NCBI GenBank assembly: GCA_002803225.1
Contig: NXFV01001146.1
Location: 27,291 to 91,290, forward strand
Direction of reading: 5' to 3'
DNA from: Gamarada debralockiae
Lineage: Eukaryota > Ascomycota > Leotiomycetes > Helotiales > Hyphodiscaceae
Length of the DNA: 64,000 bases
The notes beneath the pieces are model-generated. The model saw only the letters and a list, made by a program, of their open reading frames with translations, was not told the origin of the DNA and searched no databases. Made by a program: the position numbers and the translations under genes. Below are positions 35,002 through 47,850 of this stretch, piece by piece (the first letter of the stretch is position 1; each line of letters starts with the position of its first letter).

Positions 35002-37522
35002 TCACCAGCTGTTGTTTGATGATCCTCGTTGGGAACCGTTGGATTGTCGTGATCCTTTCGAGGATTTTAATCTGGGATCTTCGTTGGACCATCTGTGCTC
35101 TATTAGGCATATGAAGGTGGGGAATGGGGGAGGGAGGACGTACATCCGGATTTTACCGTCATCGCCTGCTGAGGCGAACATGCAGGGATTCGCTGGATTC
35201 CATGCTACGGAGTTGCAGCAGCCTTTTTCGTGGCCTTCGAGCTTTTCAATTAGGGTACCGTTGTCTTTGTGCCAGATGTACACGGCACCACCTGTTAGAC
35301 GAGTTAGCAAGTGATTCAAGTAGATGTGCACCCCCCCAGTTGAACGTACCTTCACTTCCAACGATAACAAAGCTCTCATTTGCACCGCCGAAGGTACTCC
35401 TGATCACATAATTCCCACCAGGGTCACCCGAAACGAAGGTTCTAACTGATTCCTGCGTTTGAATATCGAACATTTGAGCTTCACCGCTAAACTTATTGAC
35501 TAGTAGGTATCTTGAGTCTTGGCTGATGCTTATGGAGCCCATCTTGACTTCGAGATCCATCTCGTTTTCGAGCTCACGTGTGACGAAGTTGTAGATGTAG
35601 ATCTGGGTTTCGTTGGTCATGGCTACTAGATGGTGGCCATCTGGTGATACTGCAAGATCTTGTATTCGATGTGATCGGCCCCAGTCGTAGATCAGTTCCC
35701 CGTTGAGATTCCACTGGCAGAGATTCCGCTCCTTGTCAAGGCAACCGGTCACAAACGTTTGCCCGTCGGGAGCCCATATACAGCTACTAACAGGCTCTCC
35801 AAATCGGGTCAGAGTCCGTTTCAGTTCACCAGTCTGCAGAATATTAGTGAGGCAAACATAAACGTGTTGGAAGAACTTACCACGGCGTTCCATAAACGAG
35901 CTCGTTTGTCCGTGGAGCCAGTAACGATTAATGAGTCATCAGGACTCCAGGAGATCGAACCAACCCCGGATTCATGGTCCGCGAGGGTATGGAGAACCTC
36001 AAAAGAGCCAACTTCGTAAATGATGACTGACCCGTCACTTCCAGAGCTCGCTAAGCGTGATCCGTCATGCGAAAACACCACCTGCCAGATCTCACCACCA
36101 TGCTTTTCAAGTTCAACAAATGCCCTCGACGGAAAGTTATTCCGATCACACCGATGGTCCTGATATAAGGAAGGCGATGCAATCGTGTTATGATATAGGC
36201 AGTTTGATATCTGGCTCCGCTTCACCTGTGTCAGTAGAACGGCCAGTCGGTGTTCTGGCAACATGACTGATGGTGAGATGCATTCTAAATATTGTTAGCA
36301 TAGATCCTATTTGAGTGAAGTTCGGACGTACGTGAAAGATCCGAGAGGAGGAGGTGCCGCGATTCGCCTTCAGCGCCATCCCATGCCGCTTTCGCTTTCA
36401 GGTCTTCTACGGTTTGGCACATGAGTAAACTATTTAATAGTTAATAATCAGTTCCTATTTTGGCATGGCTTTTGGGGAAGCTCTGTAGAAAGCCGTCGAG
36501 CCGTACCTTGAAAGGAAGTGAAGTTTGATGGTATCTTGGTATAATGGCGTTAATTCTAACCGTAAAACCATCAAAGCTGTTCCAGTATCCCGTTGCTCCA
36601 ATAACTCCAGGAATTTTTGTTGTCTTAGCCAAAATCGCATCACATTCTTGTCGACACCTTCTCGAAGGACCAGGCCATTTCCACTTATGCTGACCCCTCC
36701 TTCTTCTGTCGACCCGCCGAACAACAACTCCTCGGCTTCAGTCCATTCTCCTTGCAATACAGCATTTCGAAATGCAGCAACCGCAGGACTTTCCAGGTCA
36801 TAGCCACTTTCTTGGCTTAAAGTTGCTGCAGCACCGTTGTAGCCCAGATCCGTCAGCGACTGGATCAATATCCTGGTCACTTCCTCGCGGTCATGTCCAA
36901 AATACCCAAGTCGTGGCTTGCTTCCCAACGTCGAATGCCCATTTGTGTTCGATGATCCGTTCATGGCTGCTGAAGATCTGCGGGTGCCATTTGTAGAGTT
37001 CGAAAGGGCCGCTTTGTGTAGAGGGGAGGCCCCCGATCCATTTGAGAATGGTCTCGAGGTTCCATTCGAATTACTGCTTTCTCCGTCTGCTCTCATTCTT
37101 CTTCTTTTCTGCCGATGGTCGTCCTCAGTATTCTGTGCATTCACCGAGCCCTCTGGACTCTCGTGAATGCCCTCCTGCTCCTCTGTTTCTGAAGAGGTTG
37201 CTCGACGTCTGCGACCGAGAATGGTACCTGTTGGCTGTTGTTCCTCTTCTGACTCTTCTTCTGGTGAGCTGGTGGGACTGTTCGTTACACTTCGGCTTAA
37301 TGATTGCTGTATGTGTTGATTACTTGGATTTGGTGCTGAGATTGTTGTGCTGGTAGGTATTGAGGGAACACGATTCGGGGTGGATGGGTCGTCGGAAGTG
37401 GATGGGGAATATATATTAGGTTGGGAGTGATCGTCTGCCAGGACGACTTCTGCGGGAGTGCCGCTCGTAGGTAGTTGTTCAAAGATACCCCCGGAAATCG
37501 CGATATCCAGATATCTATGTCG
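35002..37522 (-). CDS. GID7: Gid7/WDR26-type subunit of the GID/CTLH ubiquitin ligase
   Basis: Exons: up to 37522..36507, then 36429..36332, 36284..35881, 35833..35350, 35291..35144 and 35092..35002. LisH (RILIQSLTDLGYNGAAATL), CTLH (AFRNAVLQGEWTEAEELLF) and then WD40 repeats (WQVVFSHDGSRLASSGSDGS, ISWSPDDSLIVTGSTDKRAR, VAWNPANPCMFASAGDDGKI) give the Gid7/WDR26 architecture. In yeast this protein organises the GID E3 ligase that degrades gluconeogenic enzymes. The first in-frame ATG is at 37096 (604 residues). However, the frame is open and protein-like for another 142 codons to 37522 without an ATG, so the true 5' end is unresolved. All internal phases match. It is divergent from VMA1. Confidence 0.92.
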
Positions 37523-38365
37523 TTATGATGTTCGTTGAGTGTTGAGGTGGTGTTTATTGCTTAGTTAATCCGGTTCTGGGCCTGCCATATGACGCCGAAG
37601 CTTGGAGGCGGACACTTGAGTCAAGGGTGTGAATCTTAGGTGGTGTTTGGGCAGAGGGTGAGTGTCGTTGTATGTCCTGGTGAACAAGACTCCAGGTGAT
37701 GATGATCATGTAGACTCGGGACAAGGAAAGCTAGGAGAGGTTGGAGGCGGGATGCTGGCAGAGGAGCTAGGGTGTTCTTCCAGTGAAATGGTGGTCGCTA
37801 GAGGTGTCTTATCGCTCGTGCTCTTGTGCCTAATACACGTGCCAGATGATGAAAGCGGACTGAGAACTGGAGTTCTTCATATGAACGTCCTGAAAGATCT
37901 CTGAAGTACCTGCTATTATTTCCAAAATACCTATATTATTCACCTGATTGCCATAAATTAATCCTGTTGTAAAGTCTGCCTCTGTAAATTCGCATGTCAA
38001 TTCCTTCTTTATCGCCAAAACTGACCGTAATCGACCCGCACCTTTTACTTTTAGCGATGCCGCTAAACAGAGCTCTCTCTTGGTCCCGCTTCATAGTACT
38101 TCAATCCACCCACTACGTCCGTCGCTGCTTTGATACCCGCCGGCCTTGATTGAACAATTGGTTGATGAACGTTGGCTTCCGTCCTCGTTTGAAAGCTCGA
38201 CCTTCATTGTACGATCTCATCAAGAATCGAAATATCGATCGACTGTCTGCCGCCTTCAGTCCTTCCAAGCTCGTCGACGTTGGAGAGCTGCCTGCTTTAC
38301 CTAACTCACGCCCGTCAACTCCGATTGTCGAGAGACACCCAGAACTGGTGCATACTCCAGTCAAG
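37523..38365. promoter_or_regulatory. divergent promoter region of GID7 and VMA1
   Basis: 843 bp that should hold both promoters and possibly the missing first GID7 exon. One CACGTG lies near 37837. No other gene seen. Confidence 0.35.
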
Positions 38366-40449
38366 ATGCCCCCAAAGAAGGCAGCTAAGAATGCTGACGC
38401 CGATGGCGAGGAGCAATATGGTATGTCCCACCAGAACATCTACAGAGCACCCAAGCTAATGATAGCTGTTCAGGCTCGATCTACTCTATTTCTGGGTATG
38501 TAGCTTGCAGGTCTACCTTCACTGTACAATACTGACCTGACGCAGACCCGTCGTGGTTGCAGAAAACATGATTGGTGTTGCTATGTACGAATTGGTATGT
38601 TCTCAGAATTCTGGCAGATACTGGCGAAGCTCACACGCTTCTAGGTTCGAGTAGGACACGATAACCTTGTCGGCGAGGTCATTCGAATCGAAGCGGATAA
38701 GGCTACAATTCAGGTGTACGAGGAGACAGGTATGGGATATCCTTATACATTTTTGAAGGAGATGCTAATAGGATGCAGCTGGTGTTACTGTTGGAGACCC
38801 TGTCCTTCGAACTGGAAAGCCTTTGTCTGTCGAATTGGGCCCTGGTATGATGGAAACAATCTACGATGGTATCCAGCGACCCCTCAAAGCTATCGCAGAC
38901 GTCGCGAAAAGCATTTACATCCCCCGCGGTATCTCTGCACCTGCCTTGAACAGAGAGAAGGATTGGGATTTCAAGCCAATAATGAAGGTCGGAGACCATA
39001 TCACTGGAGGAGATATTTGGGGAACTGTCTACGAAAACTCCCTTCTCGACGACCACAAAATTTTGCTACCACCGCGAGCAAGAGGTACTATCACTCGAAT
39101 TGCTGAGAAGGGAAGCTACAAGGTTGACGAGAAGATCTTGGAGGTCGAATTCGATGGCAAGAAGACTGAGTACAGCATGATGCATACATGGCCCGTCCGT
39201 GTGCCACGACCAACCACCGAGAAGCTTGCAGCGGATAAGCCTTTCGTCGTCGGTCAACGTGTCTTGGATGCGTTGTTTCCCAGTGTCCAGGGAGGTACCG
39301 TTGCTATCCCAGGTGCTTTCGGTTGTGGAAAGACTGTCATTAGTCAGTCTGTGTCCAAGTTCTCCAACAGCGACATCATTGTATATGTCGGATGTGGTGA
39401 ACGTGGAAATGAGATGGCTGAAGTCTTGATGGATTTCCCTGAACTCACAATCGAGATCGATGGACGAAAGGAACCTATCATGAAGCGTACCACCCTCATC
39501 GCAAATACCTCCAACATGCCTGTCTCCGCTCGTGAGGCTTCTATTTACACTGGTATCACCGTTGCGGAGTACTTCCGTGATCAAGGAAAGGATGTTGCTA
39601 TGATGGCTGACTCCACATCTCGATGGGCTGAGGCCCTTCGTGAAATTTCCGGTCGTTTGGGTGAAATGCCTGCTGATCAAGGCTTCCCCGCTTATTTGGG
39701 AGCTAAATTGGCTAGTTTCTACGAGCGTGCTGGTAAGGTCGCAGCTCTTGGTAGCCCAGAACGTGAGGGCAGTGTCAGTATCGTCGGTGCCGTGAGTCCT
39801 CCCGGTGGTGATTTCTCAGATCCAGTCACTAGCAGTACTCTCGGTATTGTGCAGGTCTTCTGGGGTCTCGACAAGAAACTCGCCCAACGTAAGCATTTCC
39901 CATCCATCAACACCTCCGTCAGTTACAGCAAATACACCAACGTTCTCGACAAGTACTACGAGAAGGACTTCCCAGAATTCCCCAGACTTCGAGACCGCAT
40001 CAAGCAGCTTCTGTCTGATTCGGAAGAATTGGATCAAGTTGTCCAGTTGGTCGGAAAGTCTGCCTTATCCGACCCTGACAAGATCACTTTGGACGTTGCT
40101 GCTTTGATCAAGGAGGATTTCTTGCAACAAAACGGTTACAGTGACTACGATCAATTCTGTCCAATCTGGAAGACCGAATGGATGATGAAGGCCATGATGG
40201 GTTTCCATGATGAGGCTCAGAAGGCTATTGCACAAGGTCAAAGTTGGAACAAGGTCAGAGAGGCTACTGGTGAGCTCCAGTCGCAACTCCGAAGCATGAA
40301 GTTCGAGCTCCCAAGTGAGGGCGAGGAGGCGATCACCAAGAAGGTATGTTCGACTATTTCCACGCTCTTGATCTCCACTAACTTTTCCCAAGTACGAGGA
40401 CCTTGTCCAAGCTATGACCGACAAGTTTGCTTCAGTTACTGATGAGTAA
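38366..40449 (+). CDS. VMA1: V-type H+-ATPase catalytic subunit A
   Basis: Six exons: 38366..38420, 38474..38495, 38546..38594, 38645..38729, 38779..40343 and 40393..40449, 610 residues. All introns are short GT-AG. The P-loop GAFGCGKT is at about residues 249-256, followed by the GERGNEM block and the [20 protein letters not shown] signature of ATP-synthase alpha/beta-type subunits. It is the ATP-hydrolysing subunit of the vacuolar proton pump V1 sector. The site after GCGKT, where the budding-yeast gene carries an intein, is uninterrupted here. The intron-dense 5' end next to a long uninterrupted exon is typical of this gene in filamentous fungi. Confidence 0.98.
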
Positions 40450-40995
40450 GGGTGAATGAGGGTCGAGATTGAGGGTTGAGCTTGAGCGCGGTTGTTGCAT
40501 TGCTTGCTTGGGCTTGTTACAGAGTATTGTTGACTTAACGGCTGATAGACTGAGAATGTAGTATATATTTCCTATGGTGGATTTTATCCTCAATACATTC
40601 CTACGGGTTCATCAGCTCTTCTGTCCTTGAGTCGTTTTGTTTAAGTGGGCGGAATAACGAATATCAATCGCTCGCTCTATATCAGGGAATGAAGAAGCAC
40701 TTACATCCACACTCGCTCCCCGCCTTGAATAGTTGAATGTCAATCCCTCCCATGGATTGATCAACCCATATCTTAAAGCAAAATACTTCAGTCCTGATTA
40801 AATATCTAAAACTAGATCGGTCACGTGCAATCTTCCTACAGCCGAAAATTCAAGACGTCCGTCTCTGAAATTATTTACATTTTCATCAAAAATGCTTCGA
40901 TCAGCCAATTCATGCCCATACCTCCCAAGGACACGCAGTCATTCTCGTCATTACCTTCCTAGAAGCTGACACGTCCGTCTGAGACGCGGCCCGCC
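40450..40995. other. intergenic
   Basis: About 550 bp with the VMA1 3' flank and the promoter of the HET gene. No gene seen. Confidence 0.4.
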
Positions 40996-43334
40996 ATGTC
41001 AGCTAGGTATCCCGAAAGCCTGAACATCTTCCCTAACCGACCACACTGGGATGAGAATGGCGAGTTCACTCCAGCTCGCAACGAGCCACCAATCTGTTCC
41101 TGTCCACCATCCACTTCTCTGCCACCCAATCTATGCTCTCAATGCCAAAAAATTCGCCTGAGACATCTCATTTTCTGTGAAGCAGATGGCCGGATGGTTG
41201 ATCTCGGGAGACTGGATGCTATGGTCAAGCGGCCTGAGTGTGATTTCTGCTCCCTTGTAGTTCTGGGCTGCAAGCAGACATGGCAGGGCAGTGGAACGTG
41301 GGAAGAGGCTTTGGAGAGTACGGATACGAAATGCTTCATTGATGCTCTAGATTTGACGAGGCAGCAGGTGGGAGGGTATGCACTTCAGATTACTGAGACG
41401 CATTCGAGGAAGCCCTTTCAGTGGTTGGAGTTTGAGGTTGTCTACAATCGTGAGGGTGAAATTCGTGGGCAAGTGGGGAGATCTTTTGAGAACTGTCCTA
41501 AAGTTGATTTTGGGGTGCTGAAGAGCATGTTGAGGGATTGTGAGGAGAATCACCATAATCACATCGATCCGATCCCCGTTACGCGAATCGAGCCCATGTT
41601 TGTTATCGATGTTAAGGATATGAGAGTCATGGTTGCTCCTCCGATTTGCAGATATTGCGCACTGAGTTATGTTGTAAGTTATTTGGGAAGCAATTGTTTA
41701 CCATTCGGAACTGCTTCATGAGCCCTATTCCTGTTGAATCAATTTCATTTCTATTTCGAATAAAGTAATTTGCTGACTTCTCATCGACATAGTGGGGCAA
41801 GCCGTCCAAAAATTGGCTTACCTTAACTCGAGAAAATTCTGCCTCTCTCGCAGAGAAGAACTCATTGCAGAATACAAACTTACCTCGAACCATCAGAGAC
41901 GCAATACGAGTCTGTTCCGAGATTGGAGAAACCTACCTTTGGGTTGACAGTCTTTGCATTGTCCAAGATGACCCTATTAATCAGAAGCACCAAATTGACC
42001 TTATGGATTTTACTTATTCTCAAGCTGTTGTTACTATCGTTGCAGCAGCGGGAGATCACGCGGATTCTGGGCTACCTGGTGTGAGCACTTGGTTGAGGGA
42101 TGCGAAGAGGCAAATCATCACGATCCAAGATATCCAAGTGAGCAACGTGCTTCCTCGGCTCAACGACACCGTGAATCGTTCAATTTGGAATACACGTGGC
42201 TGGACATATCAGGAACGAATGTTCTCAAGAAGATGCCTCTTCTTCACTGAAAGTCAGGCTTACTATGCCTGCTCCGAAGGAGTACAATATGAAAGAAAGG
42301 ATCGCTTGTTGCCGACCATTTCGACAACTGAACGCTTTAGAAATGCCTGGGGTCCGCCATCCTCTCGCCCGCTAAGTTTCTTGGAATTGTTCACGCAGAA
42401 TGTCACTGAATACACATGTCGCACGTTGACGTCTCAGACTGATATCCTGCGAGCTTTCCAAGGAGTAATGGGCCACATGATGAGGACCTACATTCGAAGC
42501 TTTTATTTCGGCCTTCCTGAAGGATCTTTCGAAGATGCTCTCCTATGGCAGAAGGCTGGGCGTGCAGAAAGACGTCTGGCACATGCTACTCTTCCGTCGT
42601 GGTCGTGGGCATCTGTCAACGGGGCAATAAAGTACACCTTCAAAGAAGAGAGGTTGACGCCAACTTCTTCCACGCCTATACCAGCCTATTGGCGAGATGG
42701 GCAAGCACCCTCATTTTTCCAGATCGATTGGTTGCTGAGTGGCTACTGGTCGGATGACAATTCTATCATTCAAATGGTCAACCCAGCGACTTCATCTAAA
42801 GCCGTCCAGTCCCGCGGGCATGTTCCGGACGTTGTTCATCAACTTGCTCTTCAGAAAGCTGGCCGATTACTGTTCTCTACCCAACATACATACATGAACC
42901 TCCGAAACAGTGTTCCTTACACCACACAAGACTCTTGGTGGACCGATTACACCAACGACGTCGACTTGACCACTATCTCCATGATCAGCATTCTACTACC
43001 AGGAAGCGAATCTGACAATCTCGCTGGATTTATCGAAATGGACAAAATCTGGGCCGAACAAACTCTCCAACCTGAAAACGAGCTGCGTCGGTGGGAGTTC
43101 ATTGCTATCTCTCTTGCAACGAGCAGGCCAGATGATTACATGCACATGTATCTCACCCAGCTGAGGAACACGAATTGTCCTTTGGTTTGGAGTAGGAATA
43201 CCCGGCAATTGTTAGTCAATGTCATGATGATTGAGTGGAGTGGGGGTGTGGCTTCGCGGATGGGGGTAGGGAAGATATTTCTGGATATGTGGGAGAAAGC
43301 TGGACCTCAAATAAAGTGGGTGATTTTGGGGTAG
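40996..43334 (+). CDS. HET-domain (heterokaryon incompatibility) protein
   Basis: Exons 40996..41673 and 41793..43334 (119-nt intron, GTAAGT to ACATAG) give 739 residues. An N-terminal cysteine-bearing region (ICSCPP, LCSQCQKI, ECDFCSLV) precedes the HET domain, which begins YCALSYVWG across the splice junction. It continues with TYLWVDSLCIVQDD, then YSQAVVTIVAAAGDHADSGL and SIWNTRGWTYQERMFSRRCL, typical of the large class of HET proteins. The C-terminal 400 residues are unassigned. A NACHT gene starts 267 bp downstream on the same strand, so the two could form a functional pair in self/non-self recognition; this is inference. The first ATG is used as start. Confidence 0.92.
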
Positions 43335-43601
43335 TTATCCATTGACACCAAGGTTTCGCTGATGGGCACCAGCCGAGGGCATGTCTGCCTTGAGTTAGCC
43401 TGCATGTTCGCCTTACCTTTGGTCTGTGGATGAGATAAACTCGCTCGCTTCGCGCAAGGCTGGTTCCCAAATGCGCGAATTTACTCTCGAAGACTTGCGG
43501 CATCAACAAAATCAAATGATGCCTCGGCATATGAATAAAAACTACTGGTTATTGTTGCTGATTTATATTCGCACAAGTCTCTAGGGAACTAAATCCACAT
43601 T

Positions 43602-46560
43602 ATGGACCCATTGACAGCTCTCTCAGCAGCTTGCAATATTCTCCAGTTTGCCAACTTTGCCATCAAGATCGTGTCAACAGGGCATCAATTGTACCATTCA
43701 GCCAACGGCACGCTCTCAGCCCATGATGAACTGAAATTCGTGGCACGAGATATCTCAGACCACGCTGCAAGGCTGGCACAGTCGATCCATCCGCAGGATA
43801 GTGTGTCTGATTCTCACACGGATATAGTGATCACGGACCTGTGTCAAAAGAGTCAGCAAGTCGCCCAAGACTTGCTCTGTCGACTAAATGGTCTCAGGAT
43901 TGAGGGCAAGAATGGGGTTGCGCAGAGTTTCCGCTATGCATTGAGAGCAACGTGGGCAAAGAACGATCTGAAGGTTGCGGTGGAGAAGCTCGAGGGTCTT
44001 AGGAATTCCATCGAGACTTGGCTTCTTGTGGACATAAGGCAAGGATGCTGTTGATTCCGGAGCCTTTAACTATGAGCTAATGCGTTTCAGAGCCCGTGTC
44101 GATGGCATATCAGTCCAACAGTCAGATCGCTTTGAGAGACTGGATGCAAAGTCCCGACATATTATTACTGCTCTGCTTGATTTACAGAGAGCAGTTCCCA
44201 GAGATCTCAGCGATCAGATGAAAGCTGTTGGTCAGATGCTTAACCGCATTGAACAGTACCAAAGCAGAGTGAGTGAGGCATGTTCTACCTGCGCGCATGA
44301 AGAAAGAAGCGCGAACAAGTCTGTGTGCTTCCCGGATGAAGCTCCCGGGCGTCTCCAATATACCCTGGTGCAGGAGGAGGAGAAGGTCAAAATATCGGTT
44401 GAAAATGATGTTCTCGAGTCACTATGCTTTTCAACAATGTTAGATCGACATGAGGAGGTTCCGGAGGCACACCGGGCCACATTTCGATGGGTGTTCCAAC
44501 CTCCTGATGTTAGAGAATCTCGGAGCTCTTTCATATCATGGCTGGAATCTGAGAGTGGCATCTACTGGATTAACGGGAAAGCCGGTTCCGGAAAGTCGAC
44601 GTTGATGCGTTACATATATGACAATTCACGGACCCGGCAAGCTCTCATGAAATGGGCCGATGGAACCTCTTTAAGTACTGCAAGGTTCTTCTTTTGGAAC
44701 AGTGGAACGCTTGAACAAAGATCGCAATGTGGGCTTCTGCGAACTTTGCTCTTCGAAGTGCTTCGGGAGTTTAGAGAGCTGATCCCTGTTGTCTTGCCAG
44801 GGCTATGGGCCCGGCGGTATTCGGAAATACTGGACCCGACTGGTCACTACGAGCGCGACCAACTGTCTCTCACACAATTGATGCAAGCCTTCGCAGCCTT
44901 GGTTCAGCAAAATCAAGTATCAATGAAGTTATGCTTCTTCATTGACGGCCTTGACGAATACGAAGGGGACCATGAGAAGATTGCAGAGTTCTTCACGACG
45001 CTTTCTCATTCTGCTAACATCAAAATATGCGTTTCCAGCCGGCCCTTGCTCGCATTTGAGGATTTCTTTTCCGCATGTCCAAATCTCAAATTGCAGGATT
45101 TGACATTCATAGATATCGAGAACTACGTTCACAATCAGCTGACCACACACTCTCGATACCAGCAGCTTACCTTTGATGAACCACTGCGGGCACCTTTACT
45201 GGAGCACGAGATCGTGACCAGAGCCGATGGTGTATTTCTGTGGGTCCGACTTGTTGTTGATTCACTGTTGAGCGGTCTGGGAAACAGAGATGATATTGTT
45301 GATTTGGAGAGGAGGCTACGAGCCTTACCTGGCGACCTCGAAAAGCTCTATCATCACATGCTAATGAATCGCATCGACCCATTCTACATAGACAGAGCTT
45401 CTATGATGTTTCAAATCGTTCAAATCGGCTCTCTCGATACGCCCCTCAGTATTCTTAGTTTCGCATTCACGGATACCTCCCACACTGACCGGCCAATTAA
45501 TGAACTCATTCGACCTTGGACTGCGAATGAGATATCAATTGCTTGTCAAAACATGGAAGACAGGATGAAAGTGCGATGTGCTGGTCTGCTTGAAGTGTCT
45601 GGATCGGTGGCCACTCTGCACGGCATCCGGTCTCCTAAAGCCAATGGAAAAGTGCAATTCTTGCATCGCACCGTCAAAGATTATCTGGAGAAACCAGAAG
45701 TGTGGAATTTGGTGCTTTCCAAAACTACCGATCCTGACTTTAGCCCTGAAATCAGTCTCTTAAGGTCGTACATTCTTCAGTTGAAGACCGTTCCACCAGG
45801 ACAAGAGATCACTCGAAAAGTGGACGATAACCAAAATCTCTGGCAACTCGCGACAATTGCAATGCAGTATGCTTCCAAGTCGAACCTGAACTCCAGCCGC
45901 AATCATATGGCCTTGTTGGAACAATTGAAGCTTGTCATTGCCACGCATAAAAAGGATCGACCGCTCAGTTATCCGAACAGTTGGTCCCCCTCCTTCCTGA
46001 CCCTTGCGGTGCAACACAATTTGTGTCACTACGTGGAAAAAAGACTCGGTGAGAACATGAGCTCCGAATCGATTCGCCGTACTCTCATTAGTAGCGGCAG
46101 TCCCTTCATCTGGGCTCCACTCGACTATGCGGTTCGTGGGACAGTACTATCCAACACATACAGCCACAAAAATAACAAAGAGATGGTGGAAATACTCCTC
46201 AGGCACGGAACAATGATATCCACGAAGAAACCTTCTTTGGATAATGCTTGGCAGACCGTTCTACTAAACCTCCACCGGAATTCCTCTGATCGGTGCATCA
46301 CTCCAGATCAGTTCCCGGTAGTTCTGCTATTCCTGCGATATGGTGCAAACCCAGATCTAGTTTGCAAGTGGAAAGGTCTTCGAGTAGAAGTGCCAGCAGT
46401 TGCAATCGTTCGAGATGCATTGAAAGATCACAATCCTCCTGAAGCTTCCGAGATTCTCGATCTACTTGCGCGCCATCAAAACCTGAAGAGGCCAAAGTTT
46501 TCTGTTTTGTGTCGGTTGTCACCATGGTCCTCAACAAAATCAGCGGAAACAAAGGCATAA
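43602..46560 (+). CDS. NACHT-domain STAND protein with degenerate ankyrin-like C-terminus
   Basis: Exons 43602..44038 and 44091..46560 give 968 residues. The 52-nt intron starts with GC (ATAAG|GCAAGG) and ends TTTCAG; the join reads DIRARVDGI in frame. The N-terminus MDPLTALSAACNILQFANF is the common helical N-domain of fungal STAND proteins. The NACHT P-loop GKAGSGKST is at about residues 308-316, with Walker B LCFFIDGLDEYEGD and the downstream SSRPLLAF motif. The C-terminus has ankyrin-like phrases (NKEMVEILLRHG, VVLLFLRYGANPD) but no clean repeat array. Such proteins are NLR-like sensors. No HET, lipase or other N-terminal effector domain is evident. It follows the HET gene closely. Confidence 0.88.
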
Positions 46561-46737
46561 CTTGCTGCTTATTCTCACGTACTTGGCAGGCCTGAAGAGT
46601 GGGAAAAGACGATCACAGTATAAGATACGGAGAGCATTGACGAAAGCATAAGGTGGTTGAAAATGATCAATAACTTTAATTAATGCTCGCTAATTATCAA
46701 AAGACTGCATCACTCATTAATTAATCCCAAACAACCC

Positions 46738-47850
46738 TCAGTTAATCTCAATCAAACCAGGACCAAACACCGTCGACTTGGCGACCAAATCCGCTGTCGC
46801 GAAGGGACCTGAGCTGTTCGTCACAGCCGCGATCGTCAAACCGTTACCGAAAACTGCGCCTTGAGTGGCATCATCGAAGGGGAAGACAGCCTGGAAGGTA
46901 ACAATGTTGTTGCTATCCTTCTTCGCGTTCTGAATCTTCTCAACAACGGGCAAGTTCTGTTGGTTGATGTATACGAGGGAGAGACCAGAGAAGTCGGAGT
47001 TCCATGATGGCTGAGGATTTTTGGCCTCAAAGCTGAAGTCGAGAGTCTGGGAGTGAGCTCCGATGTTCTTAGTAACGACATTGAGAGGTTGGAAGATCTG
47101 GAGGTCGATGGCGCCGAGATTGCCGCAGGAGTTTGGAACAACGAAGCCTTGGAGAGCGGAGAATGCGAATTCTCTGGTGGAGGTAGTCAAGAATGGCAGA
47201 GCGCTTGGAACCTGATTGAGTAGTTGTCGGTAGAAGCCATTTTGCTCTCCTTCTTGTCCTATCACTGAGCCGACACCACGGATCAGTCCAATATCTCCAT
47301 CAGCACCGAAGGAGTTCTGAACGTCTTGGAGCGTGCCGAGAACAACATCAGTGAAAGTGGAGGCGAGTGTTATGGCGTCTTCAAAATTGTCGACTGGGAA
47401 GTTATATTGACATGGGAGAATGGCTGATTCGTTGAAGTGTTTGAGAGCGTTGTTGGCGTTCAGCATGTGAAGTTCTTCTTGTGCTTGGACGGCTGTAAGA
47501 GCCCTGACGATGAAGTCGTGAGCACCTTGGTGGTGGACTTCGTAACCGGGAACGTTGTTGGTGAGATTGTAAAGGAGTTCCGTGAAGAAGGCAACCTCGA
47601 ACAACTCGTTGAAGGCGATGAGCCTTAAGCTTGTCAATGAATCGGGTTGGGGCTTGGTTGGTGGCGGGGGAGCATTCGAAAGACTGCCATGTGCTTGCTG
47701 CTCGATAGCAAGTTGTTGTGAACTGCCAGGTGCAATATTTGGGAAACCATTGCCGAGAGGATTGTTGTTGTATGTGAATGGGAGAGCAGAAACGACTGAG
47801 AGGCATGAAAGCCCGATCAAGGAGGCTGCTGATACTATTGAGGAATGCAT
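46738..47850 (-). CDS. secreted ferritin-like protein (Rds1/LsdA type)
   Basis: Single exon, 370 residues. The N-terminus MHSSIVSAASLIGLSCLSVV has a clear signal peptide with a likely cut after VSALP. HGSLSNAPPPPTKP leads into the ferritin-like domain, with LIAFNELFEVAFFTELLYNL, YEVHHQGAHDFIVRAL and QAQEELHMLNA as metal-ligand-type helices. This matches the family annotated as stress response protein Rds1 or late sexual development protein LsdA. Function is uncertain beyond stress or developmental regulation. It is convergent with the NACHT gene, with only 177 bp between the stops. Confidence 0.9.
   Translation of the reverse strand: MHSSIVSAASLIGLSCLSVVSALPFTYNNNPLGNGFPNIAPGSSQQLAIEQQAHGSLSNAPPPPTKPQPDSLTSLRLIAFNELFEVAFFTELLYNLTNNVPGYEVHHQGAHDFIVRALTAVQAQEELHMLNANNALKHFNESAILPCQYNFPVDNFEDAITLASTFTDVVLGTLQDVQNSFGADGDIGLIRGVGSVIGQEGEQNGFYRQLLNQVPSALPFLTTSTREFAFSALQGFVVPNSCGNLGAIDLQIFQPLNVVTKNIGAHSQTLDFSFEAKNPQPSWNSDFSGLSLVYINQQNLPVVEKIQNAKKDSNNIVTFQAVFPFDDATQGAVFGNGLTIAAVTNSSGPFATADLVAKSTVFGPGLIEIN

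Noticed and set aside
39325..39350. Possible intein in VMA1
   Set aside because: The sequence after GCGKT continues directly into the conserved host protein.
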